Shown here piece by piece: positions 25,334 to 38,700 of a DNA stretch of 64,000 nt. Numbering within the stretch: the stretch's first letter is position 1; every line of letters begins with the position of its first letter. Position numbers and translations under genes: made by a program. The stretch spans positions 1 to 64,000 of the forward strand of contig QNGE01003087.1 of assembly GCA_008508345.1 (NCBI GenBank). Direction: 5' to 3'. This DNA comes from Paragonimus westermani. Taxonomy: Eukaryota; Platyhelminthes; Trematoda; Plagiorchiida; Troglotrematidae. The notes under the pieces were generated by a model. It saw nothing but the letters and a program-made list of their open reading frames with translations. It did no database searches and was not told the origin of the DNA.

Positions 25334-28300
25334 CGCAGATGATCTCCCCAATTGGGCACATATCCCATCATGACAAGGCATCGGTCTGAATGTAAAGATT
25401 CAGCACTGTTTGTTACTGTCTGCAGTTACTCAAGCTGGCCCCATATATTTTGCAGTTTGCTGAAAATGATCGAACTTCAGGGCCAACACACCTCACGTAC
25501 AAACAGCAATACTATGCCATGACTTGTGAGTGATAAGTATGAGGGCCAGTTTACAAGAGTAGGAAACGCCATACTGTAATGCGTTTCGTGGCAGAATTCT
25601 GTGATGTACATGTTGCCAGTCCTGGTAACATGCGGTCAGATTAAGCCGTGTTTCGTGGTCAAAGCGTCCGATATTCTGTGCGTTATAATCTCAGGAAATA
25701 TTTTTGTTCAAGCCAAACTGGGTCAGCTAGTAAATTGAAAAAAATAAACGTCTATCCCAAAATATAGTTTCCGCCGTACACAAAACGAATAGTGCTATGA
25801 GAAGTATTTCACAACTCCATTATGTGTGCAGTTCGGGATACATTATCAAAAATAATTTCTGTGGGAGTTCCGTGCCGAAACATTCTAGATACCGGCATTC
25901 TACAACATTAGGGTTTCATACTCAAAAAACAAATTTCGGATGCTCATTTTGAAAGTGGCTTGAAACCTGTTCACCAGACATATTTCTTCATCGAACATCG
26001 ACAACATTTATTTGAATGAAATTGCACACGAGTAAACGGTTACATTCTTCAACCGAACGTTCCATAATCCTTCGCTGGCGTCAACCATCTCCACCAATTT
26101 CATTACTCAAAGGAGATGGTGATGCACGAAATAAAAGCTTTTATTCAGGGTAAGCCGTTCAACAAACATTTGTTGCCGCGCGTGTATGCTTGCGTCGACG
26201 TGATTGTTTTTCGTGGACCAAAGCAACCACAGACGCACGCATTGAACCAATTTGTCTTATAACAAAATATTGAGGTAGGCTTTTCGAACCAAAATCTACA
26301 TCGGGTTGGTGGATGACTCAGCATCGCTCATCATGACTGCCGTACCCTTGAAGTAATCTTGACACCACCAACACCATCAGCACTGTACGACCAAAACCGT
26401 GGGCACCACTATGACAGTTAGAACAAAAGCCGGAGTACATACACACGCGTACTCCACGTAAACCACCGTACTGCGGATTCCCAACTGACAACCTGCACAC
26501 GTCCGACAAGCGCTAGCTGCTCCAAGTACCGACAAATGTTTGGGTGTGGGTGCTCGGGCTGGTGCTTAGCATGCAATCCCAAATGTTACTGCTGTCATTC
26601 CCGAACCGGGGGAAAAATCTGGCAAAGAATGATTAACAAGCTGTGGATGCACACACGCACGTTCGTACGCCTATGAACAGGCATGCTTGAAGCACGCCTA
26701 CGATTGTCGATGATGGTTTCTCTACAATTACTTCGCGTACTAATCAGTTCGCTGGCCTTCCAATGAGAGCGTTGGCGACGTATCTTCGGAAGGTAGAATA
26801 ACGTGAACCGAAATGTCAACACTAGTTAGAACGGCAGTCGCAGAAGGGGGAATAACGGGTTAGAAATCTGACCGGTTGCGTGTTTTGAAACGTTTACTTT
26901 TCTGCAGTTACCACCATGTTGAGGAATGTAACTGAATACGTCAATCAGAAATCACGGCGGTTTTTATGCATTATGTTCAAATATGTGCAGACCTGTTGCT
27001 CGATGAATTAAAAGAATCTGGCAACCAAATAGTCAAATGTGCATCATAATTGGCATGCACATGGTGCACGCACAATCGGAATCAGAATTCCAAACAGCCC
27101 TCATATTGCTTAGAAGTCACGTTACATAACTTCGAGTGTTCTGCTAAATAATAGCCAGAAACAAAAACATCAATTAATTGTGTCACTTGTCTCAAAGTGA
27201 ACATGTCGTCCTCGAAAGCTGGACACACGAGGTAACCTACTTCAATGTGATATACTTCGCTTAGCTGATTTGCTCATGATAATTGACTGAAGCACGCAGA
27301 TAACTGCAAACGAGTAACAAACTATGCTCCATTAAAGATCGGACCTCAGTTATGTTTATGTTTGTGGGCCTGGTGTGTTATCCAGTATGAGCACGGCCAT
27401 CTCGTGGACAGACGATTGTGCGTGCTTGTATGTTTCGTCTAAGCTCACAAAGTAGGCATTTCTCTCTCCTTAATTTCAGGCTAGTCGGGATCGCGACAAC
27501 AACAATGGCCTGAAGATGGTAACGGTTTCATAACGAACGTGGCAGTCTAAAAGCTGAAAGCTCGTGAGGGTTGCGGACACATTCGCATACATACGGTGAG
27601 GACACATACAAGTTTCCCAAGCAATGAACGTACGTCGCACAAAAAGGGTAACTATAACTAGCCCAACTAGACAGGCGTCTTGAAGTGTCGGCCCGCTAGC
27701 TAATTAGTCTCTTGGTCAGACCGACAATAAATTTCACACAAACAAGGAACACTCATTAATCGGTCAGAGGAACACCTATGTGTGGGCGTTCACTGGTTAT
27801 GAGAAAAATGAATCAGTCATACCGCTGGGTCTCAGATGTTTGCCGGTCAGTGCCCTTTTAGGCGTCTAAACCAACTTCTTCCCTCCAATGTGTTTTAGGC
27901 GAACAGTGAAATCAACATATGAAAAATTGAACGAATGATTCTGCACTGTTACATCGAAGCATGATGCGCGTATTGTTTGTTTATCGATAAAAGAATAAAG
28001 AAATCGTAGCTCCCCATTTTCAGGAATTTGACGTATACTACTGTCGTTGTCTTATTGTGCAGTCCCCAATTATCATTCTCTTGTGTCCTTGTGTGGTTGC
28101 AAAGGGGAATACTGCCCACGCTGGTAAACAGTACACCATACAGTACGGTTATTCTTGCACATATTGGGCACATCATGTTTAAACAAGCGCCTGCGTGCGT
28201 CAAAATTTAGAGACCGGCGATTTCACTTGGAGGCAAACAGTAAGCTGTGAGCAAAGCAGAAAAATGGGACGCATAATATACCAAGCTCTCTCTCTGGATA

Positions 28301-31074
28301 ATCCGGTAGATAACTCGGAAACTGAAACAACAATGACTGTAAACTGGGTTTCTCTAAAAATTTATCAGGCTATCACGTTTCAAATTGAAACATGCCGTAC
28401 ACTTTCATTAGTGTAAAAAAAATCATAAAGTTGTAATTTCGATCGTGATAAAACAATTCCATTTTGTTAGAAAAATAACTCCTGGACGGAAAAACAGAAG
28501 TTGGGGATTTCAACGATCTATCCGTTGGACCGGATTTATTTTACGCACCATTTCATACAAACAAATCCGATTTAGTCACTGATCGATTGGCGCTGATAAG
28601 CCCCAGATGCGTCAGCAACAGCTCGTGCGCAAACTTCGATTAGCTGCACCTTCCCTAAAGATAAAGCTGATCCAGTCTAATTGCATTGCACACACCGCTC
28701 TATTTTGGTCAAGATTCCTTCAAATCCGTGAATTTAAATTAGACTCTACTTAACTTCACGCCAATTGGATGAATCAATCAGTGGTCAAGGCAACTAGCAC
28801 GATTAAACAAACGTTTCTACAAACAAAAGGTCCAGTTTTGCGTTTTTCTTCCAGCAACCACGGTGGTGAACAGGATACACTTGTGAGCGGACGTTAAGGA
28901 CTGTTCCAGCAGTATCCCATAAAAGAGAGTGAAGGAGTGATGTGTGCTGACCGGGTGGTGGCCATCAGCTAGATGACCTGTAATCACGTCGCTGAATGCT
29001 TGCATTTCACTAGCCTCAACTCTGACTGAATGATCTGTTGAAACAAATGCTAAGTCAAATGACGTATCAGATCGACTTGGTTTGTGTGTTCACTCCAAGG
29101 TTATGCGAAATCGATCAAGAGTGGCTCGCAAGCAAAGTTTGGTCAACATCGAAGCCTTCGATTGTCTAATCCAACATCGTGTGAGCAGAAATGGTGAGTT
29201 TTCGTGGAAAAAGCATTCCTGCTCATTTTACTTTCCGACTCAACATGGTGTTCCCAGACACTGAAACACTGTAAGTCGGGCCTGTTATGAAATCTGTTAT
29301 GAAATCTTGCTGATAAAAAACAACAACAACATTAATAATAACACTACTGATGTTAATGATAATGATGGTTATGAGGTTAAGCAGAGAGCGTCTTACTGCG
29401 TTAACGAATGGGGGCCCTCTAATGCAAGAATGTGGCACAAACTATGTTATCTTTGACCAAGAATTTACACATCTACACATATGTTGAACTGGTGAATTTC
29501 CAAAGACAATATACCGTTTTGTCAATAGCATGCATACAGTCGTGGTATGGATCTTACAAACAGCAAATAGAATATTCTTGCAAAGAATGTGTCTGTAATC
29601 GAGGGCTTTCATCAAATAAGGATAGGCCCAAAACGGTTCCTTTTTGAAGAATGATTGAAAGTCAACGCTGAGATTCTCACCTATTCGGTAAGCAGATTGA
29701 TAAAGACATTTGTGTATGCTTTAGAAAAGCAGCAAAAAACATGCACTGAGAAAAGAGCAGGAAAATCGAATGGCTGCTTTGGATGAACCGAAAATAATGC
29801 CCGGTAAGCACCCGCAACTCGAAGCGTGTTTGCTTGTCCGCTACCTGACGACTAATTCATCCTCTGTGAATGAAACAATTTCTAGCAGTAGTGTGGTTAT
29901 TGCTGCTGCTGTACTTTAGTTCACGTCACCGATTATTTGTGGGATGGACACCCTCATTCAGCCAATCAGCATTTCTTTCTCCTCAACACAATTCCACGGG
30001 ACTTGACAAGTTTACAGCAATAAACGTCAAAATAAGGTGCCTAGCTAAAGGTTTGAAAGAAAATTGTTAGGTAGAGAGTCCATTATATGAATTTGGAAGG
30101 AAGAATACATGTGCAGTGAGTCCTGGGCAAGTGATCTAACGATCGCTCAGGCGTTCCTACAAAAATTAGGTGATGGAGCTCCGGTTTAAACATTTATTGC
30201 TATCTGGTCAACTGAAAGGAAGGAGGGGACTTTTCTGGTTCCCATCCTCAGTGGTTTGACCGATTAAGGACAACTACAGAGACATTTGCTGTTGATATTC
30301 CCCATCCTGAATGATCCGATATTTTGACTGACAGTGATGCAGCCGATATATCTAACCTTATACTGCAGTCTAACCCACATGAAAACGGGGAAGGTACCCG
30401 TAATCCAAAATTCTTGTTTGTTATAATGGCCACCGAGTCGTTACGTTTCAGTTGATAGGTGAATTAAAGGTATTCCTCTCGATTGGAAACTCCTTGTATA
30501 ACTTTTGGAAACCGGATTAAATATCCCCAACCAAAGAAACTGACGATATGTGTTGGTCCGGTGCCTCAGCTCACCCATCACTAAACGATCACTGACAGTT
30601 GATTATTTACGCTGTTACTGAAGCCATTAAAACAGGCACGTTCATTCAGACAGCGCAGATGTTTCGGGAGCAAAACCCCACGTCAACGCTGCACAGCATA
30701 GTTACTCACACTAGAGATGTTTGAAAAATATATCAGTTGGAAAGAACTGAAAAGTACACTATGATTACTACATAGCCCGCAACCGGAAAACAGCAGCTGT
30801 GTGAACGAAAAAACGTCAATACCAGCTAAGTCTGCTCAACTGCTTTAGTATTTTATAATATTGTAACGTCCATAACGAAAAGCCTCCTCACAATCACTAA
30901 TTCGAGGTATACAGGTGGGATGGCCGTCCTTAATAGAGAAGTTACTAGCACTCTTGGTAACCAGTGTCTGAGTGTGTTTCCTACCGGCTCTATAAAGGCG
31001 TCAATCACTTCTGGTGCCAGCACTGCATAGATCATGAGAACAGTTACCTTCATACCACAAAATGTATCCGAAAA
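25334..31074. other. No recognisable gene
   Basis: Contents I could see: a good acceptor (ctctccttaatttcag) at about 27479 with no recognised exon behind it, CCTGAAGATGG then CATAACGAACGT at 27511-27545 (a retroelement-terminal-repeat-like arrangement), a 12-bp tandem duplication at 29282-29305 and a stretch of AAC/AAT-rich simple sequence at 29318-29365. The end of this stretch may include the 5' part of the non-LTR element, but homology is only clear from about 31075. Confidence 0.4.
29282..29305 (+). repeat. 12-bp tandem duplication
   Basis: CTGTTATGAAAT occurs twice in direct succession. It is simple slippage. Confidence 0.85.
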
Positions 31075-31085
31075 ATTGTTTACTT

Positions 31086-31513
31086 TTCCTGAAACTGAGC
31101 CTCCAATTGCTAAACGTATTTCTGCTTTGGTAATAAGGAGTTGCGCCAGAGTTATCAGAGCGCTCTGTGCACTTTTTTGATCGATACCTCCTAGAGGACA
31201 GGCTTCTCAAGCCTTGTAGGTGTGCACAATGCCATAAATCTGCAAAGATGGTGATCATAATAAATTAGATTAGTACAGGCCAACTTTTTTATTGTCGGTT
31301 GACACAAAGGTCGTGAACAGCCTGGATGATCAGTTATTTAAGCATATCACTTGGTTTGCATTGTTGCCTGAGAATCAACATGGATTTCTGAAGTGATTGT
31401 CGTGTTTTGCCTACTTATTTGCCACTCGGGAGAATTGGAAAAGGGGGTTGATTATGACACCAAGTTGACGTGGTTTTTATACATTTTTCTTTCGCCTTCG
31501 ATCGAGCAGAACA
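31086..31513 (+). repeat. 428-bp direct duplication, copy 1
   Basis: This aligns base for base, without gaps, to 31515-31942 at a constant offset of 429, with one N between the copies. I counted 17 mismatches, all in the last 225 bases or so; the first 200 bases are identical. This copy has a stop (tga, 31394-31396) after QHGFLK but keeps the canonical AFD in motif A. It is most simply the unmerged end of one contig. Confidence 0.93.
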
Positions 31514-31514
31514 N
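31514..31514. other. Single N: contig join
   Basis: One undetermined base lies exactly at the boundary between the two 428-bp copies. It marks a join made during assembly, not an ambiguous base call in otherwise normal sequence. Confidence 0.85.
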
Positions 31515-31942
31515 TTCCTGAAACTGAGCCTCCAATTGCTAAACGTATTTCTGCTTTGGTAATAAGGAGTTGCGCCAGAGTTATCAGAGCGCTCTGTGCA
31601 CTTTTTTGATCGATACCTCCTAGAGGACAGGCTTCTCAAGCCTTGTAGGTGTGCACAATGCCATAAATCTGCAAAGATGGTGATCATAATAAATTAGATT
31701 AGTACAGGCCAACTATATCATTGGCGGTTGACACAAAGGTCGTGAACAGCCTGGATGATCAGTTATGTAAGCATATCACTTGGTTTGAATTGTTGTCTGA
31801 GAGTCAACATGGATTTCTGAAGGGATTGTCGTGTTTTGCCTACTTGTTTATCACTCCGGAGAATTGGAAAAGAGGGTTGATTATGACACCACTTTGACGT
31901 GGTTTTTATACATTTTTCTTTCCCCTTCGATCGAGCAGAACA
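31515..31942 (+). repeat. 428-bp direct duplication, copy 2
   Basis: This is the second copy of 31086-31513. It has gga (Gly) where copy 1 has a stop, but ccc (Pro) where copy 1 has gcc (Ala) in motif A. Each copy thus keeps a different ancestral residue. Both share the Asp-to-His change in motif A and the stop before YRP, so they derive from the same already decayed insertion. Confidence 0.93.
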
Positions 31943-32605
31943 TGTTATGGTCGATATGGAGCCTTGTTCTTATGGTGTTGAAAATCACCTACTCCTACAT
32001 TTCAGTGATTACCGCTGAAAACGTTATGTTATTCTCAAAGTGAAAGGAACGTTTTCGAATTGGTATTTGCATCCAGCGGTATGCCATGATGCTCTACACT
32101 AGGAATTCTGCTGTTAATTCCGTGCTCGAAATCTCACAGTTTGACAGTTCTGTGTTGCCTCTGTATGCAGACAAGAGTTAGGCAGTGCGACGGGAATTAA
32201 AAACCAACAGAGTGTTTACCTATATCATATCGTTGGTAAACAGACGAGAGGTTCCCACTTAGCGCAGCTTAGTATAAAGTGATACATTTTCCCCATTCGG
32301 ACCGCACGGATTACTTTCCGGTAGGTGAAACTCCATGTATCACTAAAATCGAGTGCGACTTGGACACGATTGCCACAAGCAACCTTAGTCTGTCACCCAA
32401 CTTTGCGTCAATGGCCAAGAAAGCCAGCTCGGTTCTTAGGTTAGTCACCAGAATGCTTGAAAGGTATCGTTCCAACTGCTTCATCATCACGTTAAACCCA
32501 CTAAGGTGTCCCAAACGTGAGCAAAACATCCACTCGTGTATTCCTTATATTGTGAAGGGTATTACTCTCATTGCGAAGGTACACCGTGAAGCTAAAATGT
32601 AGACT
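31515..32605 (+). pseudogene. Reverse transcriptase pseudogene of the non-LTR element
   Basis: This is the uninterrupted half of the element. The enzyme would copy element RNA into DNA at a nicked target. Fingers-like sequence with YRP at 31703-31711 is preceded by an in-frame stop. QHGFLKG at 31805-31825 is intact here. In motif A the first catalytic aspartate is replaced by histidine (codon 31911-31913) and AFD reads PFD. Motif B carries a stop in place of the usual glutamine (32087-32089). In motif C the second aspartate of YADD is lysine (32173-32175), followed by a stop at 32179-32181. The last part is open from 32279 to 32602 and matches the C-terminal region after the palm (FPVGETP, DLDTIAT, ASMAKKASSVL). 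The protein cannot be active. Confidence 0.8.
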
Positions 32606-33033
32606 ACGACACTATTCTATCACTACTTCATGTAGGAAGATTGGGAGGCGTATGGCAGTTCAGAATGTACTACCAGTCTGTCAGAGAGCATCAGGTCTTA
32701 GTGTAAAGAATTCTCCGTCAGTCCCAACGTCCGTCGAGAAAAACCCTTATGTCCTGCATAATTAACACTCAGTGCTAACTGTGTCGAACTACAGCATCCC
32801 ACAAGCCGTCTGGATCCAATTATAAAGACTAATTCTTATGATTACTTTGTTTATCTGATGTCTAGCTATGCAAGATACCCGGTATACAGTGTCAAGACAA
32901 ACGAAAGTGTGACAAGTGTGACAGCTTAAAGAAATTCCGGTTAACTGGGGTATAAGTGGCATTTAGTGAATCACACCCAGACTAAAGATATAACTGGATC
33001 CAGGATAGCTAGCCTAACCCATTTTTATCTCAG
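32606..33033. other. Unassigned DNA after the retroelement
   Basis: A further open piece (32571-32765) may continue the 3' region of the element, with RLRHYS near its start, but the similarity fades. No poly-A tail or short terminal repeat was seen that would fix the 3' boundary. Confidence 0.35.
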
Positions 33034-33329
33034 GTCTTATCACTCTAAGTGATGTTGAATCACCCGGCCAGCCTGTTCTATCCACCGGTATGCGACGAGT
33101 CTATCACTGTAAAACACCTTGTTTACTCTGTAAGAGAATGTTTACAGTGGCACCCCTATGTTTTCCTCCCGAAAAAATATCACCCCTCCACGAAAACATT
33201 TTTATCATTCCCAAATTATTGGCTGGTGACGTGTGTGTGGCGCTGTCAACCCCAGAGAGTTACCTGCGTACCATATCTCTTCGGTCCACAAATTTCATTG
33301 TTTGCTGTTCTGGGGTTGACTTTCCAAAG
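33034..33329 (+). CDS. Candidate exon, unknown product
   Basis: An acceptor (ccatttttatctcag) precedes and an AAAG/gtatac donor follows an open frame of 98 codons. The frame reads LITLSDVESPGQPVL at the start and IVCCSGVDFPK at the end, with a cysteine cluster (HCKTPCLLCKRMF) in between. Two of the three plus frames are open over much of this segment, which weakens the case. No family is recognised. It lies just after the decayed retroelement, but I see no link between the two. Confidence 0.2.
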
Positions 33330-35692
33330 GTATACTGACTACACTCAATGATACACTGTACGACTGCAACGCGGCTGCCAAATCGATGCAAGTTTTGGGC
33401 TGCAGAATACACCGTCGCTTTAACAGCATACGGAGTAGAGCGATATTCTATTCGAACTGGGTGATTTGGTAGTGGTCACACACGATCGGTAAGGAAGTAG
33501 ACGTAACACCTGCAGATAAAGCACAGAACTAACGAGATGTGCGCATCACAGGTAATCGCTTCGTCGGCCATGAGCAGCCATGTTAGTGTACAACTAGCTG
33601 GCACATCCATACTCACTGTCATGCACAACTGTGATTATGTTGTCAGAGCTCTATTAGCCTTGGTAGCACTGTCTGGGTTTTTGTTGTTTCCATTCTTACG
33701 TTTTTGTTTCCAAAATTTAACGGATTATTCAATCCGGCCTCTCACGGATCTTGTTGACACCTGCCCTATATACCCTCAGTGCACTTTTGTTATGACGAGC
33801 CCTTGTTGTAAGTATCACTTGGATTATCCGATGCTCCAAGAGAAATATAGGTTGACTTTAAGTTAATTTACTTATTGCTGACCATTAGAAGGTAGGTGAG
33901 TGAAGAGGCGCGAAGGACAGTTCGGTAAACATATCTGCGTTGCCATCATTGATCATTTTCTGGAACACAGTTGGAATGAATGACCGCTCGGTCCTTGTGA
34001 TCTACGGTTCAGTTATCAAGTTTCACGATACTGTGCAGTGCATTTAGTGAAGAGAACAGTTTGCATTCCGATGTGTAACACAGTAAGAGCTATTAAGATC
34101 AGTCGAAAAGGTCATTTCTATATCAGCTGTACGAAAAATCAGCGAGAAGCAGTTATCAAATACCACGAAAATAGAATGTGATGAGGGTTCAATGGAAGAA
34201 TGATGCGAACAGCTGGAAGAAGCGATAATGTGACCACTGAACTCAACGCGAATCTGGGAAGGTGAGCATGCTTCCCGTTTATATGTTATTATTGACGAAT
34301 AAATGAATAGGTTGCAACAGTTGTTGCCCTGATCTTCTTCACGAAAGTTGCCTGGTTTTGTCGTTATTGATACCTTAAGTTTGAACAGTATATCACTGAT
34401 ACTGGATTTAGCCTACAATGGTGTTGGATGCACCAAATTGTGTGAATGCCACGGACGGCATACGGCTCAATATGACGCGAAGTGATATAAGATTCTGGTA
34501 GTTGCACCCTCCACAAATAAGATCTGAGGTTCGATTCAAGGACAGGAATACCTTGGAACTATCTGCCTCGATAACAAACCTGTTTACGAGCAACAACTAG
34601 TGAGCAACAGCTAAGTCTTCAAGAGCTTCAGAACCATGAGAGATCAAAGCGAATCTCGTGTGATAGGAATATCTTGTGAGATGTTCTTTCTTGTAAGAAT
34701 GGGCGAAACTGCTGAGTAATATGTGTTGACTTTTGTCCTGTTGAACGACAACCAATCAAGTGATAGTGAGGCTTGGCAATCTTTCGAACATTGCTACACA
34801 CAATGTACTGTGCTTGCTGCTGTCCGAGCTCATACCAGCTGTTTTGAAGTTAACAAATTCCAGCAATTTCAAAATTAGGGTAATCATAACACAGCACATA
34901 GTATCGCACTAGTCTGGCGGTTTTCGCTCGTGTTAATGCATCATATCAACAGTTTGATATGTTATGCGTTTAAAAGCATTGAATCTAGCTTTGTGAACAA
35001 ATAATAGAAAATGGTTGTATTGCCTGTTTCACTGATATACGTGATGCAAATTTTATGATACTTGAAGGCTTTTGGCAAATGCAAATGCTTTTTATATGAA
35101 ATGCATTGGAAACGATTCCGTGTTGGCCAGTTTGAACCACTCACCATATTGGGCAGATTAAACGGTTGTTCGATTAAACGGTGTCTGTTGTACGCAATAT
35201 GATCGATATGTCGGTTAACTTAAACAATCAGAAAGGACGTGAGATCCAGAAGGTGCAGTCAAGTTTGGTATGCCGAAAAGGTTTGATTAACGCTAGTTTG
35301 ACATTTTTAAACCCGAATCACTGCAGCCTTTAACTGGTAAGCTACTGGAAAGTGTCGCGAGCTAGAAAGGGGCAACGTGGTGACGTGAATGAACGTCCGA
35401 TGACTCTTCTGTCTAACACTCACCAACATCTACAACTAGATATCATTTTCCGCCAGAATGCTATCAAATGCTTATAGAAACTGTCAACCAAACTGGCATG
35501 TAAGTAAATTTAGAATGCAATAGGGAAAAACTGATATCACTGCTCACGTGAGTTAGATGGAAACATTGCTTGAATCCTGTTGAAAATAACCGGAGAAAAC
35601 AGGCGGAAATTCTAGCTGACTTTTCTAAGTGGCCAAAATATTCAGCCTTGTTCACTTAAATATTGCTATTCTTCATCTAGTTTATCGACAGT

Positions 35693-35779
35693 GAGAGAGA
35701 GGAGGAGGAAGAAGTCCACCATTTTGGAACAAATTCTTTAGGGCCTATTTGGCCAAGGATAATCGGAATCGAACTGACC
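35693..35779 (-). repeat. Possible SINE or LINE 3' fragment
   Basis: On the minus strand GGTCAGTTCGATTCCG (35764-35779) matches a tRNA box B well. About 50 bases later the sequence ends in a long pyrimidine tract (TTCCTCCTCCTCTCTCTC, 35693-35714 in plus coordinates). I see no convincing box A upstream, so this may be only the tail of a retroposon or a chance match. Confidence 0.2.
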
Positions 35780-38700
35780 TTTATCGGGTTGATGTATAGG
35801 ACGGTAGCTGGTTGGAATGGACAACACAATTTCCATTAAAGTTTACATCAACCTTATGTGCTGTGGAGCCGCATGTTAAATGATTGATGACTTTGTTGTA
35901 ATCGTGATACTGTTCGGTTTGCGGTTCACCCTTCCACACAGTTATCCTTATCTTGAATAATTGCCTATCGAAGCCTTAGCCAAACGGTGGCTAGTTGACC
36001 TATACGACTGTGTCATAAAAGAAAAAGCTATCAAAGTTCTCTTGTGAGCTGGCAACATAGATATATCATCTGTTGTATACCCAATTTGGTACCATGTAAA
36101 CAAATTGTTAACTTGAGATCAACATTGGTGATCAGTGCATGGTTTTTGGTACACTAAGTCAATTAGATGGGCAGTCTGATAAACGACTGTAGCCTCCACG
36201 GTTACTGGCGAGTTCGGTGGCAACTCTAACCGTTTGGATTATCATTTTGCATACTTTTCAAACTTCTCCGTTATACAAGCAAACTACTGTTTCCAAACCA
36301 CACTTTAACTTGGACTTATTCTTGTTTACATCATTGATTAATGCGAGAAAACTGAAATCCAGATAGGACATTGAACAATCAACGCATCGTCCAGTTGCTG
36401 TATAGATGTGGGGATTTTTAAGTAACTCCGGATCAAAAGGCCAGACAAAGCGTCATGCACACAGTCTCTTTGACCGTATTATAGGTTATTTTCATATTGT
36501 ACCTCTTCTTCTGAAGTCACTTTGTTGTGGCTTGACCAAGTGCTCAAAGGTGCTACTTGTTGGGTTAATTCGGTCTTGCCAGTGTATTTGTGTGCTAGCT
36601 TAAACATTCTTAACAGATACGAATAGCACTGTGTCTTGTCTATTCACTATTCGACAAGTTTGCTTGGGTAGCTGCTTCAAACTGGTCTGGCTGAAAAGTC
36701 TATCACACTGTGATTGTCCTGACCGAACATGAGTAACGATTAAGTTGTGTATGGGAATGTGTCGAGAATAATGCATTCACCTGTATGACTGAGCTATCAA
36801 GTCTAATAATGTATACTTCTTGGCTACGGCTTCTGAGAGTAGAGAGATCTGATGACAGTAAATAACCGGCAAAATCGTAATTAAGCAATATCATTTTTAA
36901 GTGATAAAATATAAAATTGTATACCGCTGTCCGAAAAACGTATGGGACTGCCACAGGTGTGCCACAAAGGGATCTGCGTTCCTACGTCTGGTAGCTGTTT
37001 ATATCATTGACCAACTTGTGATAAAACGGTTACTGAATGGTTAAGACAATAAGGAACGAAATCAAAACTTCTTAGGTTATGCGACTGATGTTTGGGGTCA
37101 CAGTGAACACGTTAGCCTGCTGTGCCAACAAACACTGAAATGCTCACTTGGCTGTCGCCATTTGTGTGGTTCTTTTGTTCTCATCAAGAAAATTGGTTTT
37201 ACCTTCATCGCGTAATCAATTAGTATGTCAATCACTATCGTAATGAAACCATTCTGACAACCGGAAGCCACCTGAGCAATGTTTACGAGTGTTCATTTGA
37301 GCAAAGTACGTTGCCATAGTTAAAACTCACCAGTCACATTTTCACTTGAACACGCAGCTGTTTCCTGAACTAGTTTCCATACGTTCTTACAAAACAAACT
37401 TACGTTCACAACAAATTCCGGTTGTTAGGTTGAGAGAAATTAAAATCTGATTTAACAAAATTAACAATGACTGATGCTAACATCTTACTGATTGACGAGA
37501 TACATTTGAAAAATGCTGCACCCGGTTAGAAGAAAGAGTATTTGTATCAGCATTAGTGAACGTTTACTTCCTGAAGGAAAAGGAGAATTCCGAAAACTGG
37601 CGAATAACCAGTTACTCCGATGCACGGTTCGAAAGACAGTTAACAGTGATTAAACAAAAATAATTAGAGAAGACGATGCTGAAGGCTGCAGTGTTTCCTG
37701 ACCAGATTTACAGTCTATCGAATCAAACGAGGCTGAACACGCCAGTTGAGACCGGAGAGTGATTGTAATCACCAGTAAAAGGGACAATTCTACATATTCT
37801 GCCTATCTTATTAACTGTTTCAAAAAGTGTAGGGATGAACAACTTTTTTTAATGTGTGATTTGAGGAATAAATTTCTCTTATAATACTTCATAAGGTCGT
37901 TGCCGATTGAAAGATTCAAAGGAATTTTGTCACACGCCTACTAAATTTCTTTTAGTCACTGATACGTAAAAATGGTTCTCAGCGGAATCGTATGAATATT
38001 TTGTGTGCGTCCTGTAATTATGAATCACACTAATCGTGAACGTTTTCAGTGGATGCAAACCACACCAACCAAGAAATTAGCTAGTACTAGTTGTTTAGTC
38101 TGAGCGAGTCGAGATAAAGGGATGCAAAGAACCAACTCTGTGTGATGCAATAGTAAATTTTGACAGAAAAATCGGCTTCGATAGCGTTACTTCATTCTAC
38201 GTGTATGTGTAAATTCGCTGAGATGTTCTATACAAGAGTAAATGAATAGATTTTGAAATGTTCGCCAAACAGTAGGTTTCCTGTGGCTGCACGAGTCGCT
38301 GGGTTTTCAGAAACATAATATTTAAGTGTTGATAAACGTATTTAGAGCCGATGTATATTTGTCGTTTAGTATGATTAAGCGCAGTGAGAATCATCGGTGT
38401 CTTAAGTGCATGGAAGCTTTGTTAAACAGTAATCAGTGACCACAAATCTGCGCCAAGACACTACTCACAGTGTGATCAAAAATGTCATGGTTTCAAACGA
38501 AACTCAAGAATGACCAGCTCTTGCTTCCCCATTGCGTAAGTTGCTCACTCTGTATGCTGTTCAAAACAATAATTATGTCGCCGTGACGAAAACAGGCTGC
38601 AATAGAAGTGACCCCATTCTAACAAGATATAAGACCGTTCGTTGTTTTCAGAATTTTTATCAAACCAGCCAGGAGACGGAGACTGGTAGATACAAACATG

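Larger units (their letters stand above)
31075..32605 (+). mobile_element. Decayed non-LTR retrotransposon (CR1/Jockey-like)
   Basis: The plus strand, read with several frame changes, follows the order of a non-LTR reverse transcriptase. First comes a CA..I.ALCALF block (31139-31182), then KDGDHNK and YRP (31274-31282, again at 31703-31711), then QHGFLKGLSC (31805-31834). Motif A reads VFIHFSFPFD (31902-31931), motif B SGMP*CSTLG (32075-32104) and motif C YADK (32164-32175). A C-terminal block with KKASSVLRL (near 32420) follows. Stops, frameshifts and lost catalytic residues make it inactive. The endonuclease domain is not recognised upstream and the 3' end is not clear beyond 32605. Part of the element is duplicated in the assembly around the single N at 31514. 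Confidence 0.85.
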
